This document shows, in pieces, positions 11,389 through 22,629 of a stretch of DNA of 64,000 nucleotides. Where the stretch lies: NCBI GenBank assembly GCA_950097015.1, contig CATNEN010000011.1, positions 4,306,501 through 4,370,500 on the forward strand. The letters are read 5' to 3'. The stretch comes from Macrostomum hystrix (taxonomy: Eukaryota > Platyhelminthes > Macrostomidae). Positions within the stretch are counted from its first letter, which is position 1. Each line of letters begins with the position of its first letter. A model generated the notes under the pieces. The model saw only the letters and a list, made by a program, of their open reading frames with translations, searched no databases and had not been told where the DNA came from. The translations under genes and the position numbers were made by a program.

Positions 11389-13202
11389 GAGGTGCTGGAG
11401 TACAGTTTTTTATTATTTTATGCTGAGTTTCTATGCATGTGTGACTCAACAATGGAACTTAATTTGTATAATTTAAAATCTGAATAAAGTAGAATTTCAT
11501 GAAAACTCATTGAAGCATATTTAATTAGCTATGTAAAATTTAATGGTTACATTAAAATATTAGTGTACACTTTTAAGATGCCTTTCTACTTTGAATCCCA
11601 AAAGTAGAAAACTAAACAGTATTTAATTGATCTATCAATTTGACTGCAAGTATGCAGTTTTTTTTGTGCTGAGATTCTAGCGATTTTCACACTTTTACAG
11701 AAGTCAATTTGTAGCTTAAAAAAATGGAATGGTTTAAAAGTTATAAATTAGTTGTATTTTTAAACACATATCCTCTGAAGCATGAAGCTTGTGCTATTAT
11801 AATTGTTTAATTAAAATTATTTTTAAATTAGGTTTAATTTGAGACATGTTTCATATAAGAATATTTTGACTGACTTATAATAAAAGGGCCAACAGTAAAT
11901 AACCAACCAGATTATGTAAGATCTAAAAGACATGTAAAATGGCGAAAAATATAAATTCCGAAAACATATGCATCATCAAATTCTTCTATTTGTGTACTTT
12001 TTTCGTACATGCCATGAAGCAATAAATAATTATTGTGATGTCCTAATTTCTAGTAAAGTACGTTTTGTACATCGACATCACTACTTGCTAAAAAATATTA
12101 AGTATAAAAGTATATCTATTTCTATGTAGTTTTACTTGCGGCAGCACGGATTTATTGAAATAAAAGTCAGGAAAAAAAGAAAACATGCATTTGAGATTTA
12201 CGTAATTCGCGAATTTTTTTTAAAGAATTTTTAGTTTTTTTTACGGAAACGAAACTGGCGAAAATTATGTTAAAATTGGAAAGCTAAATTTGTCAGCGAC
12301 AATAAAGTATGCAGTAAATAAGCGTATTTTTTTATTACATTACAAACACTCATTATCTATCCCTTTTAACTAAGCGGTGTTACTTTTTACTTTATGCATT
12401 TTTTGTAGCCTTGTAGTATCGCTTTGTTTTAACTGAAGTCAAAATATGTAGCGGAGTATAACTAACGTGTTTGTTTTATCTTATAAACAAACAAGAACTT
12501 AAAAACATGCATCTTTGTCGTTTAATTTCAATAATATAATTCTATAATTTTAGCAGGAGAAATTTATCCTTTAATTGCATGAATTACTGTACTTGATTCG
12601 ACAGTATAAAGCCTTTTCCGACATTATTCAATTAATGAACCGTTTTCAGACTTTCTAAGCAGCTTACATAAACTGCAGCTTCAATGTGTTTAATATTAGA
12701 TAAGATAGAAGATAGAACTTATTAAATATTAGAAGATAGAAGCCCGTGAATTTGAATTATTTGAATACAGCTAGAATTTTGTGGAATTATATTAGTCTTA
12801 ATGCAGCTAGTATTATCTCATAGGCCACCATTTAAATCCAGCCACACGCGCGTCTTAGCCTTCAAAAAGCCATGCAATGCGCTGCATGTAAAACCATAAA
12901 ACATCACATGTAAGTTAAAAAATAAAGATCTGCATAAAAATTAACAAGGCAAAGAGACATTTGTGATTCTGTCTCGCTCCACTGCATTAAAGTGAAGCTT
13001 TTTAAAAAACCAAATCTTTGCCCCACAAAGCAAATGTGGAACAAAGCAATGACAAGGCAAGGCAAAAGTGCTGCTAAATTATATTTTTAATTCGGCAGAA
13101 ACAGGAAGGTTGGTTAAAATAAGCCAATTATTTCACTTATTCATTTTGAAAAAAAATCTTTTTCGGAAAGAAAAGTCCTGAACCAAAACGAAAGTTCAAA
13201 TA
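11389..13202. other. Intergenic, RPGRIP1L 5' side to Na,K-ATPase 3' side
   Basis: About 1.8 kb of A+T-rich DNA between two genes transcribed in the same (minus) direction. It must include the ATPase 3' UTR and the RPGRIP1L promoter. I see no long frame, clear repeat or recognisable promoter element. Confidence 0.5.
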
Positions 13203-16200
13203 TCAGTAGTAGGTCTCCCTTTCTACAATGTTGCCAGGTGGCAACCGACGAATGAGCAACTTTCGAATTTCATCAAAAGTGAAAATCAGGACACTGTGAC
13301 CTAAAGGCAGCAGACACCAGCCATACTTCAGCGGCATCATCTTCAGAACCATGTAGGAATAGGGCATGTAGCTTAGCAGCATGGCGAGAATGGTCTCAAA
13401 GAACAGGCTGATGGTCATTGGATGATTTCTCATACCTGAGGTTTTGAGGTTGGCGCAAAGGAAATTTGAAAGTTAAATTAAACGATTTCGTGACTCATTT
13501 TGCTTAACTATTTAATTTAACAATTTTATATTTCAAAATTGCTAACTTCTATTACATGAAGCTAAATTGGCATTTTTTGTATGATTTCTTTTCATTTTTG
13601 TCGGCACAAATTTCTCTGGGAAGGAAATTTTTTTCACATTCCAAGCATATTACAGTGTAGTATTACGTTTGAAAGTACGAGTACATAAAAGTATATGCTT
13701 CGATGTTTTTGGCCAAAAGAAACGATTAAAGAAGAGAATTGTATATATGTATCGTGGGTGCAATCGGCATTTTATGTATCTTATATAGAATTGCTAGTTT
13801 GTACACAATCGGTGTAACATTTCCCATTCATTTCTACATGTACAGTATAGCAACAGTAGCTGTACCAGCACAGAACACTGCATGCATGGTTCTATGATTT
13901 GTTATGCTTAACTAAGCGTGTAGCATAAAAATTAATGGTTTTTAAGCCTCCCAACTGACGACGTCTGAGGTAAGAATCACGCCGACAATGGCGCCCGACA
14001 CACGCCTGACTGCATCGCAGCCCAGATGGGCCGAGATGAAAGTGTACAGATCGGAATCTCCGATAGTATGCGCCACTGCATACTTCGCCTATGTGCTATG
14101 CTTATTCTAATGCTGCAGTGTCAATGCATAGACCTTTTGGTCAAGTTGTCAATCAAATTTCCCAGATTTGAATAGCCTTAAAAATTTAACTATGCTGCAC
14201 TATTGGTATATGTAACATGAACTTTAGTCTGCTGTTAGCCCAGTGTACTGCTCTCCTAACCAATAATAAAAAATAATAATAATAATTGCAGGAGGCTGTG
14301 GGCAATGGTACATCATTTGATGACACTAGACCCGCAGCCAGCGAGGAGGCAATTCTACCCATTTCGCTGACTCCTTAGCACACATGCACTCAAATGCTGT
14401 ACACAGGCACACGCTCACACAGGTGTGTACATCTGCCCTGACTTTCTCATCATCAGGCAGTGTACACTTCACTGTGCCTTGAAGTTTTGTCCTCAAGGGC
14501 GCAAATTAGACGACAAGCCCACAAGCCTTCTCTCCGCGGCTGCGCCCCAAATGAATGTGGCCTCGCCGTGGAATCGAGATCAGGGACATTGGTGCGAGAG
14601 GCAAACGAATCTGCCAACGACCCTTCTCCAAACTAAATAGGAAGTTCCATTGTCAGCCGAGGTCATTAAATAAGATGCTTATTAACTTCACGTTGCTTAA
14701 GTTTATCCACAATGGGTACCAACAGTAGCTGCCGACAGGCTCTGGTGGCTACCCAGTCTATGGACTGAACTGGGCTGTACACTATAGCCTTAGGAATCGC
14801 AACTGAATATATATAAGAATATTTATCATAGCCAGTCCGTCTATCAGAAGCGAAAACTCATGGATGAAATACGAACAATCCTAGCATTCGGGACTAAACA
14901 GCCTTAACCGAGTAAGCGCGAGCTGCTCACCTTGCTGGAATACGGACAACCGACGAGTCTTGCAAATGATGAGATCGGCCCACTGGACAATGACTATGGC
15001 TACGAAGAAACCAGTCTGGCAGGTCATCTCCAATTTCTTGCGCTCTTCATAGGTCCACTCCTGACCGAACGAGTCCAGTAGGCTGTCCTGGGCGCGCGAG
15101 TCCCAAGATTGGCGCAGAAACAGCAACTTCCCGGGCAGGAAGCCATTCTGGGCCATGATGCAAAAGTACACCAGCCAGCCAGCTGACATCTGAATCACTC
15201 CGATCTGACCGTAGGCCATGCCGATGAGGCGGGAGTTCACGAGGCGGTCTCTCTTGGGATTTCTGGGCGGTCTGCGCATGATGTCGCTCTCGGCCAGCTC
15301 GTAAGCGAAACTGATGGCAGGGAACATGTCGGTGCCCAGGTCGATGCACAGAATGTGCACGGTGCCAAGTGCCAGCGGTAAGCCAAGGACGATGAAGAAG
15401 ATGAAGGGCACCATTTCTGGTACCTTGGAAGTCAGAGTGTAGGCTATGGACTTCTTCAGATTGTCGAATATCAAGCGGCCTTGAAAAATTTTTTGTGTTA
15501 AAAGGTGTTTCATTTTGATTTCGGTGGTTATATTTTGACTTCTGACTGAGTGGTCGGGAAACACTCATTGCCAGTAGAGTAACTAGCATAATATGCTAGT
15601 TACAAATGGAGAAAGTGCACATTCCGAATATAAATACATGAGCAAGTCTTGTCTCACATAAAACCATAAAAGCGTTTCGACGAACTAAATGGGAAAGGAA
15701 AGAGGCCAGAATGGAAATTAAGCCTAATAATCAAGCTTGAGTTGAGTAATGGCATCGAAGCTTATAGCGGCCGAAAATGAGTATAGAAATCTCTCTTTAT
15801 CTGGACGCTTTGCGAGTTCGACTTAGTGAGGATTTTCTGCAGCGATTCCGGGCATAAGAGAATCTCCACACCCAACGATAGACATAAATTTACGGTGAAT
15901 TTTTTTCAGAACTTTAATCCGCATGACCCACCCTTGATGAGCTGCTAAATGACTGAGTAGAGTACGTTTTCGGCAAATATCTAGTTTCATTAACTGAGAG
16001 TTTCAAATAATGACGTCGTTAAGAGTGCAATAATTTGTGAATAAAAATTGTAGCACGTTTTGTAAGACTTGTCCATCCTCGTATCATGGACGATCGCACG
16101 CGTTTCTTTGCCGAGCAAGTTTTGGTTCATGTAAAGTGAATATTTTCCCATGATATGCTTTGAGATCTCACCTTCTTCAACGCCGACAACAATCGAGGCA

Positions 16201-19200
16201 AAGTTATCATCCAGCAGGATCATGTCCGCTGCCTGTTTGCTCACATCGCTACCCGTGATGCCCATCGCTACGCCAATGTCGGCCTTCTTAAGCGCTGGCG
16301 AGTCGTTCACTCCGTCGCCGGTTACTGCTACAATGTTGCCCAACTTCTGGAAGGCTTCAACAATGATGAGCTTCTGCTGCGGGCTGGTGCGAGCGAATAC
16401 AATTTCTTTGTGATTGCGGATGATGTCAGCCAATTCGTCCGCATTCATGTCCTTCAGCTGGCCACCGTGAACTACCCTGGCCTCTGCATCGGCAGGGTTC
16501 ACTGATTCTACTGGGACTCTCAACTCGTTTGCCAGCATCTCAGGTGTTCGGCTGCCTGCGGAAATGATGCCGACGCTGCGTGCGATGGCCGCTGCCGTGA
16601 TGGGATGATCGCCAGTTACCATGACGACCTGGAGAGAGAGAGAAGTTTGCGATGGGGTTATCTCCGGTTACCATGACAACCTCGAGAGAGAGAAGTTTGC
16701 GATGGGGTTATCTCCGGTTACCATGACGACCTGGAGAGAGAGAGAAGCTTGCGATGGGATAATCACCAGTTAGTATGAAAACCTGGAGAGAGAGAGGGTT
16801 GCGATCGATGGGGTACAGAGAGACACCTAGGCTTCTGGACCTTCAACAGTCGTCACTTATGAGCAAAGTGGACATCCTGTCCTTGGTTATCTCGACGTCC
16901 CTTTTAGGCACCTTTTTCTGTTACGGAAGGCAGTTTATTATAGACCGAATTCTTACGCACCCTGATACCGGCCGTTCGACACTTATCCACCGCGTAAGGC
17001 ACCGCAGCCCTGGGCGGGTCGATCATGCTCATGAGGCCGACAAACCGATAGCCGTTTAGAGGGAAATTTTCCGGATCCGAGCTGTACTTGAAGCTGTCGG
17101 CAAATTTTTCAGCCGACAGACGCAAATCGCAGAAACCGAGCACCCGCTCGCCCATGCTTCCTAGATCTTCATAGGCTGTTTGAAATTTCGACTTCCACTC
17201 GTCGTTTAAAGACTCTTCCTTGCCGTTAACTAGGATGCTGGAGCAGCGATCCAGGATTCGTTCGGGTGCGCCCTTCATAACACACAGGTGCCGGGCATCA
17301 CTATCCAACTGCACTGTTCGATGAACCGATACCTTGGGGAGGTATTTTTTCATGTTTTCAATGGTTGTGAAAGGTATCAGAGGGACAGGTATCAGAGGGA
17401 CAGGTATCAGAGGGACAGGTATCAGAGGGACAGGTATCAGAGGGACAGGTATCAGAGGGACAGGTATCAGAGGGACAGGTATCAGAGGGACAGGTATCAG
17501 AGGGACAGGTATCAGAGGGACAGGTATCAGAGGGACAGGTATCAGAGGGACAGGTATCAGAGGGACAGGTATCAGAGGGACAGGTATCATAGGAACTTCG
17601 TACCTGAAACTTATTCACCGAATTGAAGGGTATCTCTGCAAGCTTGGGACAGACCTCTCTGGCAGCGGCCACTGAGGCAATATTGCTGGGCAGGTTGAGC
17701 TCAGCGCACTTCAACAAAGCCGTCTCGGAAGCGTCACCATTGACTCGACGTCGCAGAACGGGATGTGACTCTTCGTTGGCCTCAAATTTCGCTCGATTGC
17801 AGAGCATGGCAACACGAACTGGTCGGTAGGTAGTTTTTTGAGAAAGAGGGTATTTTAAGCGCAAAAGTACATTTTACTATCATTTTTTCATTAAGGAGCA
17901 AAAAAACTGCATAAAAATGCTTTCACTAAAGTCGGAAAACACATGCATTTTGAACTGATAAGCAAGTCATGTGGCATTCGAGCCAGGAAGTCTCAAATAA
18001 CGCACACAACGATTTGCAGGTTTCATCGTTAACGTCAAAGTCCTGACCGACGCTTTGGTTCTCCGTGGTGTCAACGTTAAACACGCGACCAGAGTACCAC
18101 AGGTGAGCCACAGTCATGCGGTTTTGAGTTAATGTGCCTGTAATGAGAGGAAAACAACAAAAAGGTAAGTTGCCAATTAAATCAATCCGATTTGACTATG
18201 CTAACAGGAATATTTAGTCACAAAGAAGTGCATAGAGCTTATAATAAACATATTTGCAGGAGGGCTGTTGGCACAACATGAGAAGACACGACAGAAGTGC
18301 ACTACAAGCCCCCAAGCCTTCTTTCCGCGGCTGCGGTCAAAGTGCATGTGGCCTATTCGCGGAGTCGAGCTCAGGGACCTTGGTGCGAGAGGCAAACGCG
18401 TTAGACCGCTCAGCCACTCACCCCCTGCGTAGAGCTTACCAGTTTTGTCCGAACAGATGACAGTTGTCGACCCGAGCGTCTCCACAGCTTCCAGGTTCTT
18501 TACCAGACAGTTTTTGACAGCCATCTGCTTGGCAGTTAGGGTCAGGCATAAGGTTACAGTGACCAACAGCCCCTCCGGTACGTTGGCGACAATAATACCG
18601 ATTAGAAATAGAATTGACTCAATCCAGGTGTAGCCAAAGATCATTGAGATGGTAAAGAACACGAGGCCGGTAACCACGGACACGGCGGTGATGATTCGCA
18701 CGAAGTAGTCAATCTCCCTGGCGATGGGAGTTTTGCCAGTGTCCAGGCCACTAGTCAAATTGGCGATGCGTCCCATGACGGTGTTGTCGCCGGTGAAGGT
18801 CACCACTCCGATGGCCTCTCCTTCGAGAACGTTAGTGGAAAAGAAGGCCAAATTTCTTGTCTCCAGAGGGTTCTCGTGGGTGAATTCTGGCGATCGAGGC
18901 TGTGGCTCACTCTCGCCTGTCAGGCAGGAGTTGTCCACCTTGCAGTTCTTGCAGCTGAGGATGCGGATGTCTGCGGGCATTCTGTCACCGGCCTGCACCC
19001 TGATGACGTCACCAACCACGAGATTAACAGCGGGTATACTCTGCTCTACGCCGCTGCGAATGACTCGAGCGAACTGCGGCACCATCTTCTTGAAGCTGTC
19101 CATGATGGACTCGGATTTAGACTCTTGATAGAATGAGAAGCATCCGGTGAGCAGGTTGACCACGGCCAGCACAATGCCTAGGATCAGCTGCTCAATCTGG

Positions 19201-20742
19201 GCGTATTTCCCATTTTTGCCCCAGTCGATGATGTACGCGGTGATGCACAGCAAGGAGGCAATCCAAAGCAGAATGGCGAACATGTTGGTCATGCAGCGGA
19301 ATAAACGCAGCCAGGTAGGCGTTGTCGCTGGCGGCGTGAGCTCATTCGAGCCGTAGAGCTCCAGCCGACGCTCAGCTTCGGATTCTTCCAGGCCGCTCGC
19401 TGCGTTGGTGCCGAGTCTCTGAAAATGTAGTCCGAAGGCTTACTCATGTTTTCTAGGAATTTTATAGCTGGTATTCCAAATACCCACTGCATACTCCAAA
19501 ACCAAGTGACCGACTTTTGTGAAAGTCCACCATATGAACCAAGGTTTTCCACCCTTTACGATGAACTAACTTTCTAAAACGCCAGCATCGTTGCGATATT
19601 CAGTGATTCTTGTCGAAGACCCTTGACGAGGACAACTAATATCAAAGAAATAATTTAATAAACCTGCTCGATTGCGCTACCTGTGCAGCCGACCACAGCC
19701 GCAGTGTGGTGCATAGTTAACTGCTACACTTGAGTTGGGAATCGAACCCCCTACCTTCAAGTTGTGAGTCTGATGCTCTAAGTCTAACCGCTAGGGCTCG
19801 GTTAAGCCATTTGCTAGTAATATAATAAGGGCGTATTCTTTTCAGGAGGCAATAAATATTGGAGGAGCGCTGTCAATCTTTCATCCTGGTTCCGCCATAA
19901 ACTCAGTGATGTACTTCTTTTATCCAAAATACAACGGAGTAGATTTGCTAAGTACAATTAGTCCCTCTCAAAATTTTATCCCTTCCCCAACATTAAAAAT
20001 AACCAGGCACACTTATTGTATCTGTAGCGAAAATGGGTACAATACATTGTTATGTTTTGCAAAGAAAGTTAGAGACCGACACATACCCTACTGTTACTCG
20101 TTATCAGCTTTACTTTCTTTAAAAAACTTTAAATGTTTCAAATCATAGTCCAGAGGACTTCCCTGATAGCGGTCGAAAGTTAATGGTCTAGTTTTCGGTA
20201 ATTGGTTAAGAGGATAAACTTCTACTAGAAATTTCAGTTACAGAGTAACAGCTGACAATGACCTGAAAACTAAAGAACTGGTCAGAGCGATTCGACACAA
20301 GTACTGCGCTGGTTAGACAACAATTTCACGTGCAACTTCACACTGGACTTGTAGAGTATTGAGAGATTTGGAACAGTCAGTAAACCAAAGACAATAAATT
20401 TGAATGCTGTGTGATTCTTACCTGTAATAGCTCGTCAACTGGCACCTTGTGATCGTCTATCTCAATCTCTTTTTTGAGCTCGCTGAGGTCCTTCTCCTTC
20501 CGCATGACGTCAGTGTTGTTCAAGTTGTACGGCACATCGTTGCTGTAGTCGCAAGCCGGCCGGGCGACAGGACAGATCAGGTGTTGCCACCAATCAGCAA
20601 CGGAGGACCAGGACAAGGACCAAGCACTGCCGCGAGCTTTGGCCTCGCGTTTCTGCTGAGCGTAGCGATACTCGCGTAGTATTACGTTGGAGGATGCGAG
20701 CGGGCCCTCAGACCGTCGCCCGGTAGTCCGATTCAGTGGCAT
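13203..20742 (-). CDS. Na+/K+-ATPase alpha subunit (P-type IIC ATPase), 8 exons, with TM5 Asn-to-Lys change
   Basis: Exons in transcript order: 20742-20422, 19418-18440, 18137-18006, 17818-17604, 17332-16961, 16628-16172, 15479-14931, 13435-13203. All are GT-AG and in phase, giving about 1085 aa (typical alpha about 1015). Visible family marks are LTGESEP, TM4 VANVPEGLL with its glutamate, the phosphorylation motif CSDKTGT (Asp about 431, intron inside the following Gly codon), [15 protein letters not shown] in the nucleotide-binding domain, [21 protein letters not shown]6 CIDLGTDM with both aspartates, TM8 [12 protein letters not shown] and the C-terminal ETYY. It would exchange Na+ for K+ across the plasma membrane with a beta subunit. 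Two features are odd: TM5 reads YTLTSKVPE, with Lys (codon 15424-15426, residue about 844) where the family has Asn, and about 70 extra N-terminal residues precede the conserved KKE..DDHK-like block. This may be a divergent paralogue rather than the housekeeping pump. Confidence 0.92.
14263..14640 (-). repeat. tRNA-derived SINE, family A
   Basis: Read on the minus strand, this has a tRNA-like head near 14595-14640, the shared body, then a tail ending in an ATT microsatellite (14263-14290). The body matches the copies at 10653, 32920, 45910 and 49690 over most of its length. It lies inside the last ATPase intron, sense to the gene. Confidence 0.75.
14650..14815. repeat. SINE family B fragment
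   Basis: Contains AATGGGTACCAACAGTAGCTG and CAGTCTATGGACTG, both diagnostic of family B (compare AATGGGTACCAGCATTAGCTG at 49544 and the CAGTCCATGGACTG core elsewhere). The tRNA-like head is absent or decayed. Confidence 0.5.
16600..16800 (-). repeat. Four tandem copies (50-52 bp) of the splice acceptor plus exon edge, ATPase intron 5
   Basis: The true acceptor before the exon beginning [10 protein letters not shown] (exon start 16628) is preceded in the intron by three more copies, at exon-start equivalents 16680, 16730 and 16782. Each copy carries the pyrimidine tract CTTCTCTCTCTCTCCAG and the first codons of the exon. The copy at 16680 has CGAG instead of CCAG, so its acceptor is broken. 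Splicing to the copy at 16730 would enter a frame that soon meets TAA. The arrangement looks like recent tandem duplication across the intron-exon border. Confidence 0.85.
17373..17597 (-). repeat. 15-bp minisatellite filling an ATPase intron
   Basis: Fourteen perfect head-to-tail copies of GGTATCAGAGGGACA (plus strand) at 17373-17582, then one diverged copy. They make up most of the 271-bp intron 17333-17603 between exons ending NKFQ and beginning VSVH. The donor is CAG|GTACGA and the acceptor CCCCAAG. The unit length is a multiple of three and lacks stops, so long artificial frames run through it on both strands. The intron length is not a multiple of three, so retention would shift the frame. 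Confidence 0.95.
18250..18432 (-). repeat. SINE family A, 5' half, abutting an ATPase splice donor
   Basis: On the minus strand the tRNA-like head reads GTGGCTGAGCGGTCTAACGC, with a B-box-like GAGCTCGACTCC, followed by the family A body, truncated before its tail. The head begins within about 10 bp of the GTAAGC donor at 18439, in the intron after the CSDKTG exon. Confidence 0.7.
19419..20421. other. First intron of the Na,K-ATPase gene
   Basis: A 1.0-kb intron between the N-terminal exon (ending DELLQ) and the exon starting [12 protein letters not shown]. It contains a tRNA-like SINE head at 19735-19808 and otherwise A+T-rich DNA. Any alternative first exon here is not visible. Confidence 0.6.
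19735..19808 (-). repeat. tRNA-like SINE head (family B type)
   Basis: Read on the minus strand, this has an A-box-like TAGCGGTTAGACTTAGAGC and a B box GGGTTCGATTCCC spaced as in a tRNA. The acceptor stem does not close and the body continues into unrelated DNA, so I call it a SINE relic, not a functional tRNA gene. Confidence 0.55.
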
Positions 20743-22369
20743 TTTTCTACTCAACTGACTTAACGGATGTGTTGTGCTGGCTACTGGGTGTGTTAAAATA
20801 TATGGGCTAGCCTAATGACCCATGGTACGGGCTTAATCAAGTTAGTGACAAAATTGCAATCTGGAAATTGAAGCTTTTAGCTGTATACTGACTTTGGCCA
20901 TAGACAAAACTTATCAACTTATTAACACTTGTAGTGCTTTGAGGTACTTTTATTGCGCTTTCTATTCCTCCGTTGAAAACATAGATTTTCTGAATTCTCG
21001 ACCTGAAAGTGCACGGAAGATAAAATCAAGATGAATCATTATGCGAACGAATTAGATATTTGCCTAAGGTCAGTAATTATACATAGACTTCATAAGAGCA
21101 TCGGTCGCAATGAGCGCAATGATTCGTACACTGAGAGTAAACAGACTTTATTTGTCTAGCATAACCTCCAGTGAAATCGATGCCGCGTCACTGCAGACGC
21201 AGTGTGTGGGGATGCTTGATTCAAACAAAATATACTAAATTGGCATGTTTGCCGATCAATCAGTAAGCGAGGGTCACTTCTGACTGCCGATACAGCAGGG
21301 GCTGCAGAGAATGAGTTGAGCTTTTTTCTTTCTTGAATGACAGATTGAGTCGAAGTTTGAGCATTCTCTCTGCCTGGCAAGCTTCTCGCTTTAGATTTTA
21401 CAGTCATTTGGCTTGTCAGATTGGTGAATAAATCATTTCATTTCGGACTATAAAACATAGACTCATACGAAATTAATGAAAATTGCTAGCCTAAAAAAGT
21501 GGCTAAACAAAGAAAAAATGCTAATTCCGCCAGCCGATGCGGTCAAAAGCCGCTGATTTTGATTGATAAGTCGGGGTCAGAAATTATGATAAACAGATGC
21601 ATGAGCGACTTGCGTGGCTGCGGCTGATGCAACGGAGTCTGGGCCCGTCTGGCAAATTAAAATTGCAAAAAAGGCCACAAGCCCAGCCTGACAAAGAAGA
21701 AGCACAGAGAGAAGAAAAATTATGTTGCCCCAATACCATCGAACCAGCAGTCTAGAAGCAGCAGCAGCAGCAGTACTTTTCTGAGCTGCTTTCTATCTGT
21801 GCTGCTTTCTTTCACTCGCTCTGTAGCTGTACCCCGCAATACGCAGGCCCCACAAACTCGTGTGGTTCAAATCCCGATGGGAATTTCACTGCAGTGCTCT
21901 GCTGCCCCTCCCATTGCTCTGAGGTTCTACCCCGCTCTCTCTCTCTCCCTCTCCCCGATGAGTTGGTGTAGGAAGAGCTCAGTAATTTCCCCCCTTTAGA
22001 CTCGTAGCCACCTAGGCGCGGCTATCTGGCTCTTCATCTTGCTTTCTCGAACTTTTTTCTTCAAGCCCGACTCGCAGCCAGGCAGACATGTGGGCCAGTT
22101 CGTCCACAATGTGTCGCCTGCATTTTGCCCGTTAATATCTCAGACTAAAAGCTGCGAAAACGCAATGAGGCCGCAAATTTGTTCTCCGTCTGTCGGTCTG
22201 TCTCTCGTCTCCTGCATTGTGGCCTGAAATCAAACAAGGCTCCACATGCAACAGAGAGGTACAGAATAAACCATATTTGAGTATGAGTAGGCCCGACTAA
22301 ATCAATTGCGCAAAGAATATATATAAAGTACAGATTGCAACATCTACTTGTTGAACATATTTGAAGCCA
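20743..22369. other. 5' flank of the ATPase gene; no gene seen
   Basis: About 1.6 kb upstream of the predicted ATPase start. It holds low-complexity tracts, including a GCA run near 21760 and a CT-rich stretch near 21925-21955. It probably contains the ATPase promoter and 5' UTR, but I cannot place either. No convincing exon. Confidence 0.4.
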
Positions 22370-22545
22370 TTGGCACAGCCGCAGCTAATACGAAAGGTGC
22401 GTCCAGCTGTCAGTCCGTGGACTGTGGGAGCCGCCACACCTACTAAAATTAGCAGCAGCAGGAAACTATGTGTTGCTTAAGGACACAAATTTTGTTCCAA
22501 AGGCTGAGATTCAAACTCCCAACCTCTAACCACGATAGCGGAGAA
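22370..22545 (-). repeat. SINE family B copy
   Basis: On the minus strand, a B-box-like GAGTTTGAATCTC is followed by AATTTGTGTCCTT, TAGGTGTGGCGGC and CAGTCCACGGACTG, in the same order as in the better-preserved copy at 49410-49685. Confidence 0.6.
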
Positions 22546-22629
22546 ACTTTCAAGTGGAAATCGAAACGTTTAATTAAATAATTAATTAAATAAAATAGAG
22601 CCAGATTTTGAAACTCTAAAAATTATCTT

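Larger units (their letters stand above)
13436..14930. other. Last intron of the Na,K-ATPase gene
   Basis: A 1.5-kb intron between the TM8-TM9 coding exon and the last exon. Apart from SINE copies at 14263-14640 and 14650-14815, it shows only A+T-rich unique DNA. Confidence 0.6.

Noticed and set aside
17288..17864. Frames with IPVPL, SDTCP or GIRGT repeats fused to ATPase exons
   Set aside because: They read through the 15-bp minisatellite inside a 271-bp GT-AG intron. The conserved protein continues smoothly (NKFQ to VSVH) only when the repeat is spliced out.
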